The notes: generated by a model not told the origin, from the sequence alone. 64,000 nt of DNA from an uncultured Solimonas sp. (GCA_946478985.1 CAMLDZ010000004.1:1-64000); one strand, 5' to 3'; counted from the first letter of the stretch, positions 17,775 to 26,212 are shown. Program-made: numbers and translations.

Positions 17775-18751
17775 GGGACCACCAGCACCAGCTTGCCGAT
17801 GTGCGCCCCGCTTTCCATCACGCGATGCGCCTCGGCGGCCTCGGCCAGCGCGAAGTGCTGCCAGATCACCGGCTTGATCGCGCCACTCTCCAGCAGCGGC
17901 CAGACCTCGCGGCGCAGCGCCGCGGCGATCGCCGCCTTGAACGCGGTATCGCGCGGCCGCAGCGTCGAGCCGCTGATGCTCAGCCGGCGCGTCAGGATCG
18001 GCGTGAGCGGCAGCTCGGTTCTGGCGCCGCCGAGTAAGGCGATCAGCACCAGGCGGCCATCGTCGGCCAGGCAGTCGAGTTCGCGCGGCAGGTAGGCGCC
18101 GCCGACCATGTCGAGAATCACGTCGACGCCGCGACCGCCGGTGGCCGCCTTGACGACGGCCACGAAATCCTCGTCCCGGTAGCGAATGCCGCGCTCGGCG
18201 CCGAGGGTCTCGCAAGCGCGCGCCTTCTCCGGCGAGCCGGCGGTGGCGAACACGCGATGGCCGCGCGCGCGGGCCAGCTGGATCGCGGTGACGCCGATGC
18301 CGCTGCTGCCGCCCTGCACCAGCAGCGATTCGCCGGGCTGCAGCGCGGCGCGATCAAAGACGTTGCTCCAGACGGTGAAGAAGGTTTCCGGCAGCGACGC
18401 CGCCTGCAGCGCGCTGAGGCCGCGCGGAATCGGCAGGCAATGGGTGGCGGGCGTCACGCAGTACTGCGCGTAGCCGCCGCCCGGAACCAGAGCGCAGACC
18501 TGTTCGCCGAGCCGGAAGCCGCCGGCCTGCGGCTCGCCGCCGACGATCTCGCCGGCCACCTCCAGTCCCGGCAGTTCGGACGCGCCTGGCGGCACCGGAT
18601 AACGTCCCTGACGCTGCAGCACATCCGGGCGGTTGATGCCGGCGGCGGCGACGCGGATCAGTACGTCGCCAGGGCCCGGCCGCGGCATCGGGCGCTGGCG
18701 CAGGCGCAGCACGTCTGGAGCGCCCGCGGCGCTGATCTCGATGGCTTGCAT
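17768..18751 (-). CDS. Zinc-independent NADPH:quinone oxidoreductase (MDR superfamily)
   Basis: A 327-residue medium-chain reductase of the quinone oxidoreductase/PIG3 type. It has the N-terminal GINRPDVLQRQG block, the NADPH-site loop QGGSSGIG near residue 143, and none of the zinc-binding cysteines of alcohol dehydrogenases. Members reduce quinones or other enones in the cytoplasm, mostly as detoxification. It begins with ATG at 18751, divergent from the metallo-beta-lactamase gene, and ends inside the last codons of the trihaem cytochrome gene. Confidence 0.85.
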   Translation of the reverse strand: MQAIEISAAGAPDVLRLRQRPMPRPGPGDVLIRVAAAGINRPDVLQRQGRYPVPPGASELPGLEVAGEIVGGEPQAGGFRLGEQVCALVPGGGYAQYCVTPATHCLPIPRGLSALQAASLPETFFTVWSNVFDRAALQPGESLLVQGGSSGIGVTAIQLARARGHRVFATAGSPEKARACETLGAERGIRYRDEDFVAVVKAATGGRGVDVILDMVGGAYLPRELDCLADDGRLVLIALLGGARTELPLTPILTRRLSISGSTLRPRDTAFKAAIAAALRREVWPLLESGAIKPVIWQHFALAEAAEAHRVMESGAHIGKLVLVVPQ

Positions 18752-18916
18752 GGTGCAAGCCTAGAGCCTGCCTCGGCCATTTGCACCGCGGCGGCCGCAC
18801 GCCCGGACAGCCCCGGCTGGCGCCAGACGCGGCGATGCCAGTGGGCGGCGCAGGCTCCACGTCGGTCGCCGCGGCCATGCGAGCGAGCACCGCGCATGGG
18901 GTACATTCCGCGGCCC

Positions 18917-19837
18917 ATGATCAAGAAATCCCTCGTCGTACCGCGACTGCTGGCCGCATTCCTGCTGAGCGCCGCGAGCCTTTCCGGGCCGGCCTTTGGC
19001 GAGCCCGCGAGCTGGAAGGAGCCGGGCGAACCGTTCCGCATCTTCGGCAACACCTATTACGTCGGCTCGCGCGGCCTCAGCAGCATCCTCATTACCTCGC
19101 CGCAGGGCCACGTGCTGATCGACGGCGGCCTCGAAGGCTTCGGGCCGATGATCGGCGGCAACATGGTGTCGCTCGGCTTCGCGCTGCAGGACGTCAAGCT
19201 GATCGTCAACTCGCATGCACATTTCGACCATGCCGGCGGCATCGCCGAGCTGGCGCGCGAAAGCGATGCGCGGGTGGTGATGCATCCGTGGAGTGCCAAC
19301 GTCCTGCGCAGCGGCGAAAGCCCGAAGAGCGATCCGCAGTTCGGTGCGCTGGCGCCGATCCCGCGGTACCGCGCACAAACCTTGCGCGATGGAGAGACGC
19401 TCAGCGTCGGGCCGCTGCGCCTCACCGCGCATTTCACGCCAGGTCACACGCCGGGCGGCACCAGCTGGAGCTGGCGTTCCTGCGAAAAGGACCGCTGTGT
19501 CGACTTCGTCTACGCCGACAGCCTGTCGGCCGTCGCCGCGCCAGGGTTCAGTTTCCGCGCCAACGACAACTATCCGCAGGTGCTCGCCGATTTCGAGCGC
19601 AGCTTTCGCGTTCTGGAGTCACTGCCCTGCGACGTGGTGCTGGCGCCGCATCCGGACGTGGTCGCACTGTGGCAGCGTCGCGAAGCGCAGCAGGATCAGC
19701 CCGCCGGCCCCAATCCGTTCGTCGAGCCCGGCGCCTGCAAGACCTACGTCGACATCATGCGCCACCTGCTGGAGAAGCGGCTTGCGCAGGAGCCGCTGCC
19801 GGCCGCCAGGCCCGCCGCTCAGCCGCGACCCAGGTAA
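18917..19837 (+). CDS. Subclass B3 metallo-beta-lactamase-like protein
   Basis: A 306-residue exported zinc hydrolase with a signal peptide ending near residue 28 (GPAFG). The first zinc site should be His100, His102 and His177, the second Asp104, His105 and His245, from HAHFDH, GHTPGG and APHPD. Ser202 in YADSL sits where B3 enzymes carry Ser221, and the tail motif NPFVEPGAC with a following Tyr is typical of B3. The full ligand set argues for an active carbapenem/cephalosporin-type hydrolase, though activity is not proven by sequence. An in-frame ATG at 18896 would add seven residues. The end overlaps the DUF1993 gene by 19 bp. Confidence 0.87.
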   Translation: MIKKSLVVPRLLAAFLLSAASLSGPAFGEPASWKEPGEPFRIFGNTYYVGSRGLSSILITSPQGHVLIDGGLEGFGPMIGGNMVSLGFALQDVKLIVNSHAHFDHAGGIAELARESDARVVMHPWSANVLRSGESPKSDPQFGALAPIPRYRAQTLRDGETLSVGPLRLTAHFTPGHTPGGTSWSWRSCEKDRCVDFVYADSLSAVAAPGFSFRANDNYPQVLADFERSFRVLESLPCDVVLAPHPDVVALWQRREAQQDQPAGPNPFVEPGACKTYVDIMRHLLEKRLAQEPLPAARPAAQPRPR

Positions 19838-20325
19838 TCCAGCTTGCCGATCTCGACGCCGTTGTGACGCAGCAGCGCGTAGCTGGTGCTCACATGGAAG
19901 AAGAAGTTCGGCAGTGCGAAGTTCAGCAGGTAGGACTGGCCGTCGAAGTGCATCGCGCCGCTGCGCAGCGGCAGGGTGATCGCGCGTTCTTCGCTGCCGT
20001 CGATCTGCGCGGCTGACAGCGTATGCAGATAGTCGAGTGTCCTGTCGATGCGCTCGACCAGCTCCGCCAGGGTCTGCTCGGTGTCCGCATAGGACGGCGG
20101 CTCCAGTCCCGCCAGACGCGCGCCGCAGCCCTTGGCGGTGTCGCTGGCGATCTGCACCTGCCGGGACAAAGGATACATGTCCGGCGCCAGCCGGGATTCG
20201 ACCAGCACCTTGCTGTCGAACTTGCGAGCTTCGGCGTGGGCTGCCGCCCTCAGCAGCAGGGCCCGCAGGTTGCCCAGCATGCGGATGAAAACCGGCACGG
20301 AAGCTTGATACATGGAAAGGGCCAC
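19819..20325 (-). CDS. DUF1993 family protein
   Basis: A 168-residue protein of the DUF1993 type, helical and soluble, with the N-terminal block MYQASVPVFIRMLGNL and the end FFFHVSTSYALLRHNGVEIG. The family is related to DinB-like four-helix proteins and has no proven function. The start is GTG at 20325, preceded by AGGAG at a good distance; an internal ATG is four codons later. It converges on the beta-lactamase gene, with the last 19 bp shared. Upstream lies the long non-coding region with a candidate small RNA. Confidence 0.78.
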   Translation of the reverse strand: MALSMYQASVPVFIRMLGNLRALLLRAAAHAEARKFDSKVLVESRLAPDMYPLSRQVQIASDTAKGCGARLAGLEPPSYADTEQTLAELVERIDRTLDYLHTLSAAQIDGSEERAITLPLRSGAMHFDGQSYLLNFALPNFFFHVSTSYALLRHNGVEIGKLDYLGRG

Positions 20326-20490
20326 GGCGGATCTCCTGGAGGGATGCGCTCTTAATAACAGCGTGACGGATGCCTGCGCATGGCATGGACCATGCTGATG
20401 TTTTACCCAAGCGCAGGAAACAGCTGCACGCATGGAACTTTCAAGCCAGAAGCAACTCCTAAACCCCTGAATAGGCGCAAGATGTGATTA

Positions 20491-20519
20491 TTGACGTTTA
20501 GGTAAGGAACATTTATACT
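20491..20519 (+). promoter_or_regulatory. Strong sigma70 promoter with no gene behind it
   Basis: TTGACG (20491-20496) and TATACT (20514-20519) are separated by exactly 17 bp, within an AT-rich stretch that stands out from the GC-rich surroundings. Expected transcription start is near 20526. The next plus-strand feature is a terminator at 20621-20650, and no coding frame lies between, so it should drive a small RNA. Confidence 0.7.
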
Positions 20520-20525
20520 GCAACG

Positions 20526-20650
20526 CAACATGATTCGACGATAAAAAACCCGGCGGGGCCGGGGCCACGTCGGGTCAGATCGATCTCCTCCAGAAAGGCC
20601 AAGCGCCTTTCTCGCACTTTGCCCTCCATCTCCGGGGGGCTTCTTTTTTA
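20526..20650 (+). ncRNA. Candidate small RNA of about 120 nt with anti-Shine-Dalgarno motif
   Basis: The segment runs from the predicted start of the 20491-20519 promoter to a terminator. It folds into three stem-loops: ACCCGGC/GTCGGGT (20548-20554 with 20569-20575), a perfect 8-bp stem AGAAAGGC/GCCTTTCT (20592-20599 with 20605-20612), and the terminator stem (20621-20640). Between the first two lies a single-stranded CTCCTCC (20585-20591), which is complementary to a Shine-Dalgarno sequence. This suggests a trans-acting RNA that blocks ribosome sites. It does not match 6S, SRP, tmRNA or RNase P features I know. No expression evidence is available from sequence. Confidence 0.6.
20621..20650 (+). 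terminator. Rho-independent terminator of the candidate small RNA
   Basis: GCCCTCC (20621-20627) pairs with GGGGGGC (20634-20640), one G-U pair, around the loop ATCTCC; TTCTTTTTT (20641-20649) follows. It is a complete intrinsic terminator on the plus strand. Confidence 0.75.
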
Positions 20651-20834
20651 GTGCTGTCGCTCTCTATAAGTACAACGTGTCGCCTCTTTGTGCGACTCTC
20701 TCTCCAGAAAGACAGAAGCATTTGCCCGCAGTTCTTGCCGGCAAGATTAAATACGTCATATGGATAGGCCGATTGTCCGGAACTTTTTCGCAGAGTTCAA
20801 GACAGGCGGTCGCGTTGGGCCGACGAACGGTTTT
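20651..20834. other. Non-coding stretch between the small RNA and the antiporter gene
   Basis: No convincing gene is present. The only structure I see is the palindrome CTTGCCGGCAAG (20734-20745), which has no T-run on either side. The region lies downstream of the minus-strand antiporter and may hold its untranslated 3' end. The stretch 20326-20490 before the small RNA promoter also shows nothing recognisable beyond the start region of the DUF1993 gene. Confidence 0.5.
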
Positions 20835-22556
20835 TCAATGGGGCAGGCGCAGGCCGATTTCGACCGGCCGGTCGCCCTCTACCGCCTTCACGACCAGCTG
20901 GATTTCACCTAGCCGCAAACGATCGCCGACCACCGGGTGCGGGAGATGGGCGCTGACCATCTGCGCCACCGTCTTGCCGAGCGCATTGTCCGGCGGACTG
21001 ATGCCGTAGGTTTCGCAGAGCGCCTCCACCGACGCGTCGTGACGGATGCTGAACTCGCCGAAATAACGGCGTGCGGTGGTTTCCTTGACGGCATGGACAG
21101 CCTCGAAGATGCGATCCAGCGCGTCCAGTTCGGTCTGTGCCGCGAGCAATGACACGTAGTCGCCGGCCCGCAGTTCACCCCATTCTCGGTAGTGCAGCAC
21201 CTGCCCCCGCCGGGCGACACAGATGACGCGCGAGACGTCCGGGATCGGCAAGGTCTTCGGCCGCATGCCGATCAGACGGCTGTTCGACGAGATCCGGTAG
21301 CTCACCATTTCATAGCCGCGCTGGCCGGGCAGATCGATATCGACGCGATGGATGCGCGCCGAGGTCACCGGCACCTGCAGGCCGAGCAGCCGCGCCATCG
21401 GCGCCACCGACCAGCCTTGCACGACCAGCGACACCAGGACGATGAAGAAGGCGATGTTGAAGAACAGCTGAGCATTTTCGACGCCGGCGAGCCAGGGATA
21501 GGTGGCCAGCACGATCGGCACCGAGCCGCGCAGGCCGACCCAGGCCACATATAGTTGTTCCCGCCAGGGGAACTGGAACGGCGCCAGACTGACGAACACC
21601 GCGATCGGACGCGCCACCAGAATCAGCGCGGCCGAGATCAGCAGACCGGGAATCCACAGATGCGCCAGCTGGCTCGGCGAGGCCAGCAGGCCGAGGATGA
21701 TGAACATGCCGATCTGCGCCATCCAGGCCATGCCATCGTGGAAGCGGCGGATGCCGGCGGCGCCGCGCACCGAGCGGTTGCCGATGAAAATGCCGGCGAG
21801 ATAGGCCGCCAGAAAACCGCTGCCGCCCACCAGGGCGGTGAAGCCGAATATGCTCAGACCGCCGAACAGCGCGAGCAGCGGGTACATCGCATCGCCGAGC
21901 TGCAGCTTGTTGAGCGCGCGGATCAGCAGCCAGCCGCCGCCCAGGCCGCAGGCGGCGCCGGCGCCCATCTGCCAGATCAGCATCAGCAGCGCGTCGACGA
22001 GGCCGAACTCGCCCGGCGCGTCGAGGTAGGCGATGGTCGCCAGCGTCAGGAAGATCGCCATCGGATCGTTGGTGCCCGACTCGATCTCCAGTGCCGAGGC
22101 GACACGTTCGTTGAGCGCGACCGCGTTGCTGCCGAGCAGCGAGAACACGGCCGATGCGTCGGTCGACGCAACGATGGCGCCCACCAGAAAACCCTCGGCC
22201 GGCTTCAGGCCCAACAGCCAGGTACAGAAAGCGGCGGTCAGGCCGGCGGTGATCAGCACGCCGACGCTGGCCAGCGACAGCGCCGGTCGCAGTCCGGTGC
22301 GGAAGCTGGTGCTCGGCGTGCGCAGGCCGCCGTCGAACAGCACGACGGCCAGGGCGGCCGTCGCGGCCAGGTTGGCGAAGCCGTAGTTGGCGAAGTGGAT
22401 GCCGCCCGGTCCGTCCTCGCCCGCCACCATGCCGATCAGCAGGAAGACCAGCAGCAGCGGCACGCCGAGACGCGGTGTGATGACCGTCGCCAGGATGCTG
22501 ATCAGGAACAGCACCGCGGCAATCAGGATGAGGTGAGCGGAAAGATCGAGATCCAT
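20835..22556 (-). CDS. CPA1-type K+/H+ antiporter, NhaP2/CvrA-like
   Basis: A 573-residue inner-membrane antiporter. Residues 1 to about 390 contain some twelve hydrophobic segments with the CPA1 transport motif: TDAS near 132-135 and ESGTNDP with Asn163-Asp164. The soluble C-terminal third looks like an RCK_C (TrkA-C) domain followed by a CorC/HlyC-like domain, the architecture of NhaP2/CvrA proteins that exchange potassium for protons. The role would be potassium and pH balance and volume control. ATG at 22556 is a clear start. It is divergent from the cytochrome c5 gene. Confidence 0.87.
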   Translation of the reverse strand: MDLDLSAHLILIAAVLFLISILATVITPRLGVPLLLVFLLIGMVAGEDGPGGIHFANYGFANLAATAALAVVLFDGGLRTPSTSFRTGLRPALSLASVGVLITAGLTAAFCTWLLGLKPAEGFLVGAIVASTDASAVFSLLGSNAVALNERVASALEIESGTNDPMAIFLTLATIAYLDAPGEFGLVDALLMLIWQMGAGAACGLGGGWLLIRALNKLQLGDAMYPLLALFGGLSIFGFTALVGGSGFLAAYLAGIFIGNRSVRGAAGIRRFHDGMAWMAQIGMFIILGLLASPSQLAHLWIPGLLISAALILVARPIAVFVSLAPFQFPWREQLYVAWVGLRGSVPIVLATYPWLAGVENAQLFFNIAFFIVLVSLVVQGWSVAPMARLLGLQVPVTSARIHRVDIDLPGQRGYEMVSYRISSNSRLIGMRPKTLPIPDVSRVICVARRGQVLHYREWGELRAGDYVSLLAAQTELDALDRIFEAVHAVKETTARRYFGEFSIRHDASVEALCETYGISPPDNALGKTVAQMVSAHLPHPVVGDRLRLGEIQLVVKAVEGDRPVEIGLRLPH

Positions 22557-22698
22557 TGCGGCAGTTTATGCAGCGGCCATGCCGAAAGATCGAGGACGGC
22601 AGACGAGATTTACACCGGTTGAAACTCTGGTCGTCGGCTTGCTGGCGAGTCGCTATACTTGCGCGCCCAATTTTCAACCATCGCTCGAGGGAGCAGCC

Positions 22699-23187
22699 GT
22701 GGCGCACAAGAACCACGACCAAGTTTTCTTCATCAATTTCGGCATGGTCCTCGCCGCGCTGTTCGGCATCTTCTTTGTCTGCATCATCGCGGCTCGCCTG
22801 CTCGATGCCGGCGACGAGCACGCCGATCCGGACGCGATGGTGAGGCTGGAGGAACGCATCAAGCCGGTCGGCCAGGTGATCACCGATCCGGCAGTGCTGG
22901 TCAAGATGGCGGAAGCCGCGCAGGCCTCGCGCGAGCCGCTGACCGGCGAGCAGGTCTATACCAAGGTCTGTGCCGGCTGCCACGGTGCGGGCGTGCTCAA
23001 TGCGCCGAAGCTGGGCGACAAGGCCGACTGGAGCGCGCGTGCCGGCAAGGCGGGCGGTCTCGAGGGCCTGACCAAGCATGCCATCGCCGGCATCAACCAG
23101 ATGCCGCCGCGCGGTGGCGACAGCTCGCTAAGCGACAAGGAAGTGCACGATGCCGTCGAGCACATCCTCAAGCAGACCGGCATCTAG
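22699..23187 (+). CDS. Membrane-anchored cytochrome c5-type protein
   Basis: A 162-residue protein with an uncleaved N-terminal membrane segment (about 10-35) and a periplasmic class I haem domain, CAGCH at 91-95 and Met135 in MPPRGG as the likely sixth ligand. This matches the cytochrome c5 family of short-range electron carriers to terminal oxidases. The start is GTG at 22699 with a GAGGGAG ribosome site just upstream; the frame is open for 40 more codons but those are not protein-like. A strong terminator follows the gene. Confidence 0.87.
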   Translation: MAHKNHDQVFFINFGMVLAALFGIFFVCIIAARLLDAGDEHADPDAMVRLEERIKPVGQVITDPAVLVKMAEAAQASREPLTGEQVYTKVCAGCHGAGVLNAPKLGDKADWSARAGKAGGLEGLTKHAIAGINQMPPRGGDSSLSDKEVHDAVEHILKQTGI

Positions 23188-23213
23188 TAGCGTCCTGCGC
23201 TGTCAGATGTAAG

Positions 23214-23244
23214 AAAGCGCCGCCTCCGGGCGGCGCCTTTCGTT
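23214..23244. terminator. Terminator of the cytochrome c5 gene
   Basis: CGCCGCC pairs with GGCGGCG around a TCCG loop, flanked by GAAAG on the left and CTTTC on the right, so it can work on both strands. It lies about 27 bp after the cytochrome stop codon. Confidence 0.7.
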
Positions 23245-23260
23245 GGGCGATCCGAAATGA

Positions 23261-23277
23261 CGCACCTAATTGGTGCG
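23261..23277. promoter_or_regulatory. NtrC-like enhancer site of the porin gene
   Basis: CGCACC-TAATT-GGTGCG is a perfect inverted repeat matching the NtrC consensus TGCACC-N5-GGTGCA except for the outermost pair. A half-matching site, CGCACC at 23290-23295, is centred about 29 bp further on, close to three helical turns. The main site is about 182 bp upstream of the expected sigma54 start, a normal enhancer distance. Confidence 0.65.
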
Positions 23278-23424
23278 AGAATTGACGGGCGCACCATTTC
23301 GTCCTGGGCCTTCAATTATTTTCCTTCTAAAAAGATTGATGGTTAGTGCCAAATCGCATTTGCGCAACAGTCGATCGAATTCATAACTAACTGAAGAAAA
23401 ACAGAAAATACTCATATTTCCAAG

Positions 23425-23440
23425 TGGCATGGGCCTTGCG
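23425..23440 (+). promoter_or_regulatory. Sigma54 (-24/-12) promoter of the porin gene
   Basis: TGGCAT-GGGCC-TTGCG contains the invariant GG (23426-23427) and GC (23438-23439) exactly 10 bp apart, and matches the RpoN consensus TGGCAC-N5-TTGCA closely. Transcription should begin near 23451, with the porin ATG at 23505. Confidence 0.72.
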
Positions 23441-23504
23441 ACTTCGGCGCGGGGCCGCGAGCAACGATGCAAGCGGAACATTTATCCACTTGGGAAAAGA
23501 ATTC

Positions 23505-24599
23505 ATGACCATTAAGCGTTCACAGACGAACGTCGGTTGCAGCACCTATCGGAAGTCGGCGGTGGCGGCCGCTGCACTGGCGACCCTCGGCGTCCTCGCC
23601 TCGCCGGCGGCTTCCGCGGCGACGCTGGCCGAACTGGCCTCCAAGGTTGAGGCCAGCGGCTGGATCAGCGGCTCCTATTTCTACAACCTCAATGGCGAAG
23701 ACACGGTCGGTCACCCGACCGACATCGAGTCCAACTCGTTCACCCTCAATCAGGCGGTGCTGAACCTGATCGCGGCCCCTGAAGAAGGCTTCGGCGGCGG
23801 CGTGCAGATTCTCGCGGGCAACGACGCAGCGACCATCGTCAACCCGTCCTATGGCGATGGCGACGACAAGTTCAGCCTGCCGGAAGCCTATCTGACCTAC
23901 ACGACCGGCAAGCTGACCGTGAAGGCCGGCCGCTATGGCACGCTGGCGGGCTACGAAGTGCTCAGCGACGCTGCCAACCCGCTGCTGTCCCGCTCGCTGC
24001 AGTTCATGGCCGCCGAGCCGTACTTCCACACCGGTATCCGCGCGGCCTACGCGGCGACGGATTCGACGACCCTGTACCTCGGCGTCAACAACAGCGCGTA
24101 TGCCGGCTATTCGGTCGATCCGGATGACCAGAAGACGGTCGAGGCCGGCTTCGCCACGGCGTTCGGCGAATCGGTGACCTTCGCGGTTTATGACTATTAC
24201 GGTCAGGACGGCGGTCTGGACACCAACTACCTCGACGTCGTGCTCGGGCTGACCGCGTCGGATGCGCTGTCCTTCGGCCTCAATGTCGACCTGTTCACGC
24301 AGGACGAGTACGGCGATGTGCTGGGTATCGCCGGCTACGCCACCTTGGCGATGTCGGAAACCTGGAGCGCGACCCTGCGTCTGGAGTCGACCGAAAAGGA
24401 CTTCGATCCGGGCGTCGATACCGATGTGACGACCAATGCCGCCACCATCGCGCTGTCGTACAAGCCGAGCAGCGACTTCCGCATGATCTTCGAAGCGCGT
24501 GTTGACGATGCCGACGAGGACATCTACATCAAGGATGGCAAGCCGGAAGGCACGCAGCCGACGGTGGGCGTGAAGGCGATCTACTCGTTCGGTCTGTAA
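23505..24599 (+). CDS. Outer-membrane beta-barrel porin, probably nitrogen-regulated
   Basis: A 364-residue exported protein. The signal peptide ends near residue 38 (SPAASA), and the rest is made of alternating short beta segments with aromatic girdle residues, ending in YSFGL with a C-terminal hydrophobic residue close to the Omp signature. It resembles the OmpL-like porin-2 group often found next to glnK-amtB. ATG at 23505 has a GGGA ribosome site nearby. A sigma54 promoter and NtrC-like site lie upstream, so it should be made when nitrogen is short and may let a nitrogen compound through the outer membrane. The solute is unknown. Confidence 0.82.
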   Translation: MTIKRSQTNVGCSTYRKSAVAAAALATLGVLASPAASAATLAELASKVEASGWISGSYFYNLNGEDTVGHPTDIESNSFTLNQAVLNLIAAPEEGFGGGVQILAGNDAATIVNPSYGDGDDKFSLPEAYLTYTTGKLTVKAGRYGTLAGYEVLSDAANPLLSRSLQFMAAEPYFHTGIRAAYAATDSTTLYLGVNNSAYAGYSVDPDDQKTVEAGFATAFGESVTFAVYDYYGQDGGLDTNYLDVVLGLTASDALSFGLNVDLFTQDEYGDVLGIAGYATLAMSETWSATLRLESTEKDFDPGVDTDVTTNAATIALSYKPSSDFRMIFEARVDDADEDIYIKDGKPEGTQPTVGVKAIYSFGL

Positions 24600-24641
24600 G
24601 ACGCGCGAGCCGGTCCGGCGCCAAGGGCCGGACCTGTACAG

Positions 24642-24671
24642 CGAAACCCGCGACCGAAAGTCGCGGGTTTC
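24642..24671. terminator. Bidirectional terminator between porin and comM
   Basis: GAAACCCGCGAC (24642-24653) and GTCGCGGGTTTC (24660-24671) form a perfect 12-bp stem with a 6-base loop. It lies between two convergent genes and shows A-rich and T-rich flanks usable in both directions. Confidence 0.78.
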
Positions 24672-24690
24672 GTCGTTTCCTGGGCCGGAT

Positions 24691-26193
24691 TCAGCTCGCC
24701 GCCTCGGGCTGCCGGTAACGCAGGGCCTCGGCGATGTCGGCCAGCTGGACTGCGTCGCTGTCGCGCAGATCGGCCAGCGTTCGCGCCAGCTTGAGGACGC
24801 GGTGATAGGCGCGTGCAGACAAATCGAGACGGCGCATCGCCTGGTCCAACAGCGCCCGTCCCGCGGCGTCCGGCCGCGCCAGGCTTTCGAGTTCGCCGAC
24901 CTGCAGCTGCGCGTTGAGCTTGTTCTGCCGGTCGAGCTGGCGCTGCCACGCGCGCGTCACCCGCGCGCGGACCTCGGCACTGCTCTCGCTCCCGCCCTCC
25001 GGCGTTGCCAGCGTCTGCGAGTCTACGGGCGGCACGAACAGCTGCAGGTCGATGCGATCGAGCAGCGGCCCGGAAATCCGCGCGCGGTAGCGCGCGACCT
25101 GGTCCGGCGTGCACCGGCAGCGCCCCGATGCGGTGCCCAGATAGCCGCAAGGGCAGGGATTCATCGCCGCGATCAGCTGGAATCGCGCCGGGAAATCCAT
25201 TTGCCGGCTGGCGCGCGAGATGGTGATCGCACCGGTTTCCATCGGCTCGCGCAGTGTTTCCAGCGCGCGTCGCTCGAACTCCGGCAGCTCGTCGAGGAAC
25301 AGCACGCCGAGATGCGCGAGGGTAATCTCGCCCGGCCGCGGATGGCTGCCGCCTCCCGCCAGCGCAACGGCCGATGCCGTGTGATGGGGACAACGAAACG
25401 GCCGCCGGCCCCAGCGCTCGATGGCGAAGCCGCCGCTGACCGAACTCACCGCGGCGGCCTCCAAGGCTTCCTCCGCAGTCAGCGGCGGCAGGATGCCGGG
25501 CAGACGCTGCGCCAGCATCGACTTGCCACCCCCCGGCGGGCCGATCAGCAACAGCGAGTGCTGGCCGGCCGCGGCGATTTCCAGGGCGCGCTTGGCCGGA
25601 GCCTGGCCGCGAATATCGGCGAGATCAGCGCCGTCAGGCTTGGCGGGCGGCGTCGGCGCTGCCGATACCGCCAGCGGCAGCGGCAGGACGTGCAAGGCGG
25701 CGCAGAGTTCGCCCAGGGAGCGGGCTGCGTGCAGGCGCACGCCGCCGACCAGCGCAGCTTCGTCGACATCGCCCGCCGGCAACAGCAGGGCGTGCCCCGC
25801 CTTGCACGATTTTAGTGCGGCGGGCAGCGCGCCCCGCACCGGGCGGATCTCACCGGACAAGGACAGCTCGCCGAGCACTTCCAGGCCTTCCAGCGCCTGC
25901 GCCGGGATCTGCGCGGACGCGGCCAGGATGCCGAGCGCGATCGCCAGATCGAAGCGCGAGCCGTCCTTGGGCAGATCGGCGGGCGCCAGGTTGCAGGTGA
26001 TTCTCTGCAGCGGAAAACGATAGCCACTGTTGACGATGGCGGCGCGCACGCGATCCTTGGCCTCGCGGACGGAAGCTTCCGGCAGGCCGACGATGCTCAG
26101 GCCGGGCAGGCCGGCGGCCAGATGGACTTCGACGGCGACGAGGTCGGCATGCAGGCCGTTCTGAGCACGGGAATGGACGGTGGCGAGCGCCAT
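24691..26193 (-). CDS. comM: ComM/YifB family AAA+ ATPase
   Basis: A 500-residue magnesium-chelatase-like protein. Residues 1 to about 170 form the Lon-protease-like N-terminal domain, followed by an AAA+ domain with the Walker A motif GPPGGGKS (218-225), and a C-terminal Mg-chelatase domain with a zinc-type cysteine group (CPCGYLG and later cysteines). ComM is a hexameric helicase that drives branch migration when single-stranded DNA is integrated during natural transformation; homologues also occur in bacteria not known to be competent. It is 19 bp from ubiK on the same strand. Confidence 0.9.
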   Translation of the reverse strand: MALATVHSRAQNGLHADLVAVEVHLAAGLPGLSIVGLPEASVREAKDRVRAAIVNSGYRFPLQRITCNLAPADLPKDGSRFDLAIALGILAASAQIPAQALEGLEVLGELSLSGEIRPVRGALPAALKSCKAGHALLLPAGDVDEAALVGGVRLHAARSLGELCAALHVLPLPLAVSAAPTPPAKPDGADLADIRGQAPAKRALEIAAAGQHSLLLIGPPGGGKSMLAQRLPGILPPLTAEEALEAAAVSSVSGGFAIERWGRRPFRCPHHTASAVALAGGGSHPRPGEITLAHLGVLFLDELPEFERRALETLREPMETGAITISRASRQMDFPARFQLIAAMNPCPCGYLGTASGRCRCTPDQVARYRARISGPLLDRIDLQLFVPPVDSQTLATPEGGSESSAEVRARVTRAWQRQLDRQNKLNAQLQVGELESLARPDAAGRALLDQAMRRLDLSARAYHRVLKLARTLADLRDSDAVQLADIAEALRYRQPEAAS

Positions 26194-26212
26194 GCCCGCA
26201 TGCTAGCCCGCC

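Noticed and set aside
18257..18916. N-terminal extension of the beta-lactamase frame
   Set aside because: It is antisense to the quinone oxidoreductase and is not protein-like; the export signal starts at 18917 (or 18896).
20677..21009. Plus-strand open frame of 110 codons in the gap after the small RNA
   Set aside because: Its second half is antisense to the antiporter and no ribosome site or motif is present.
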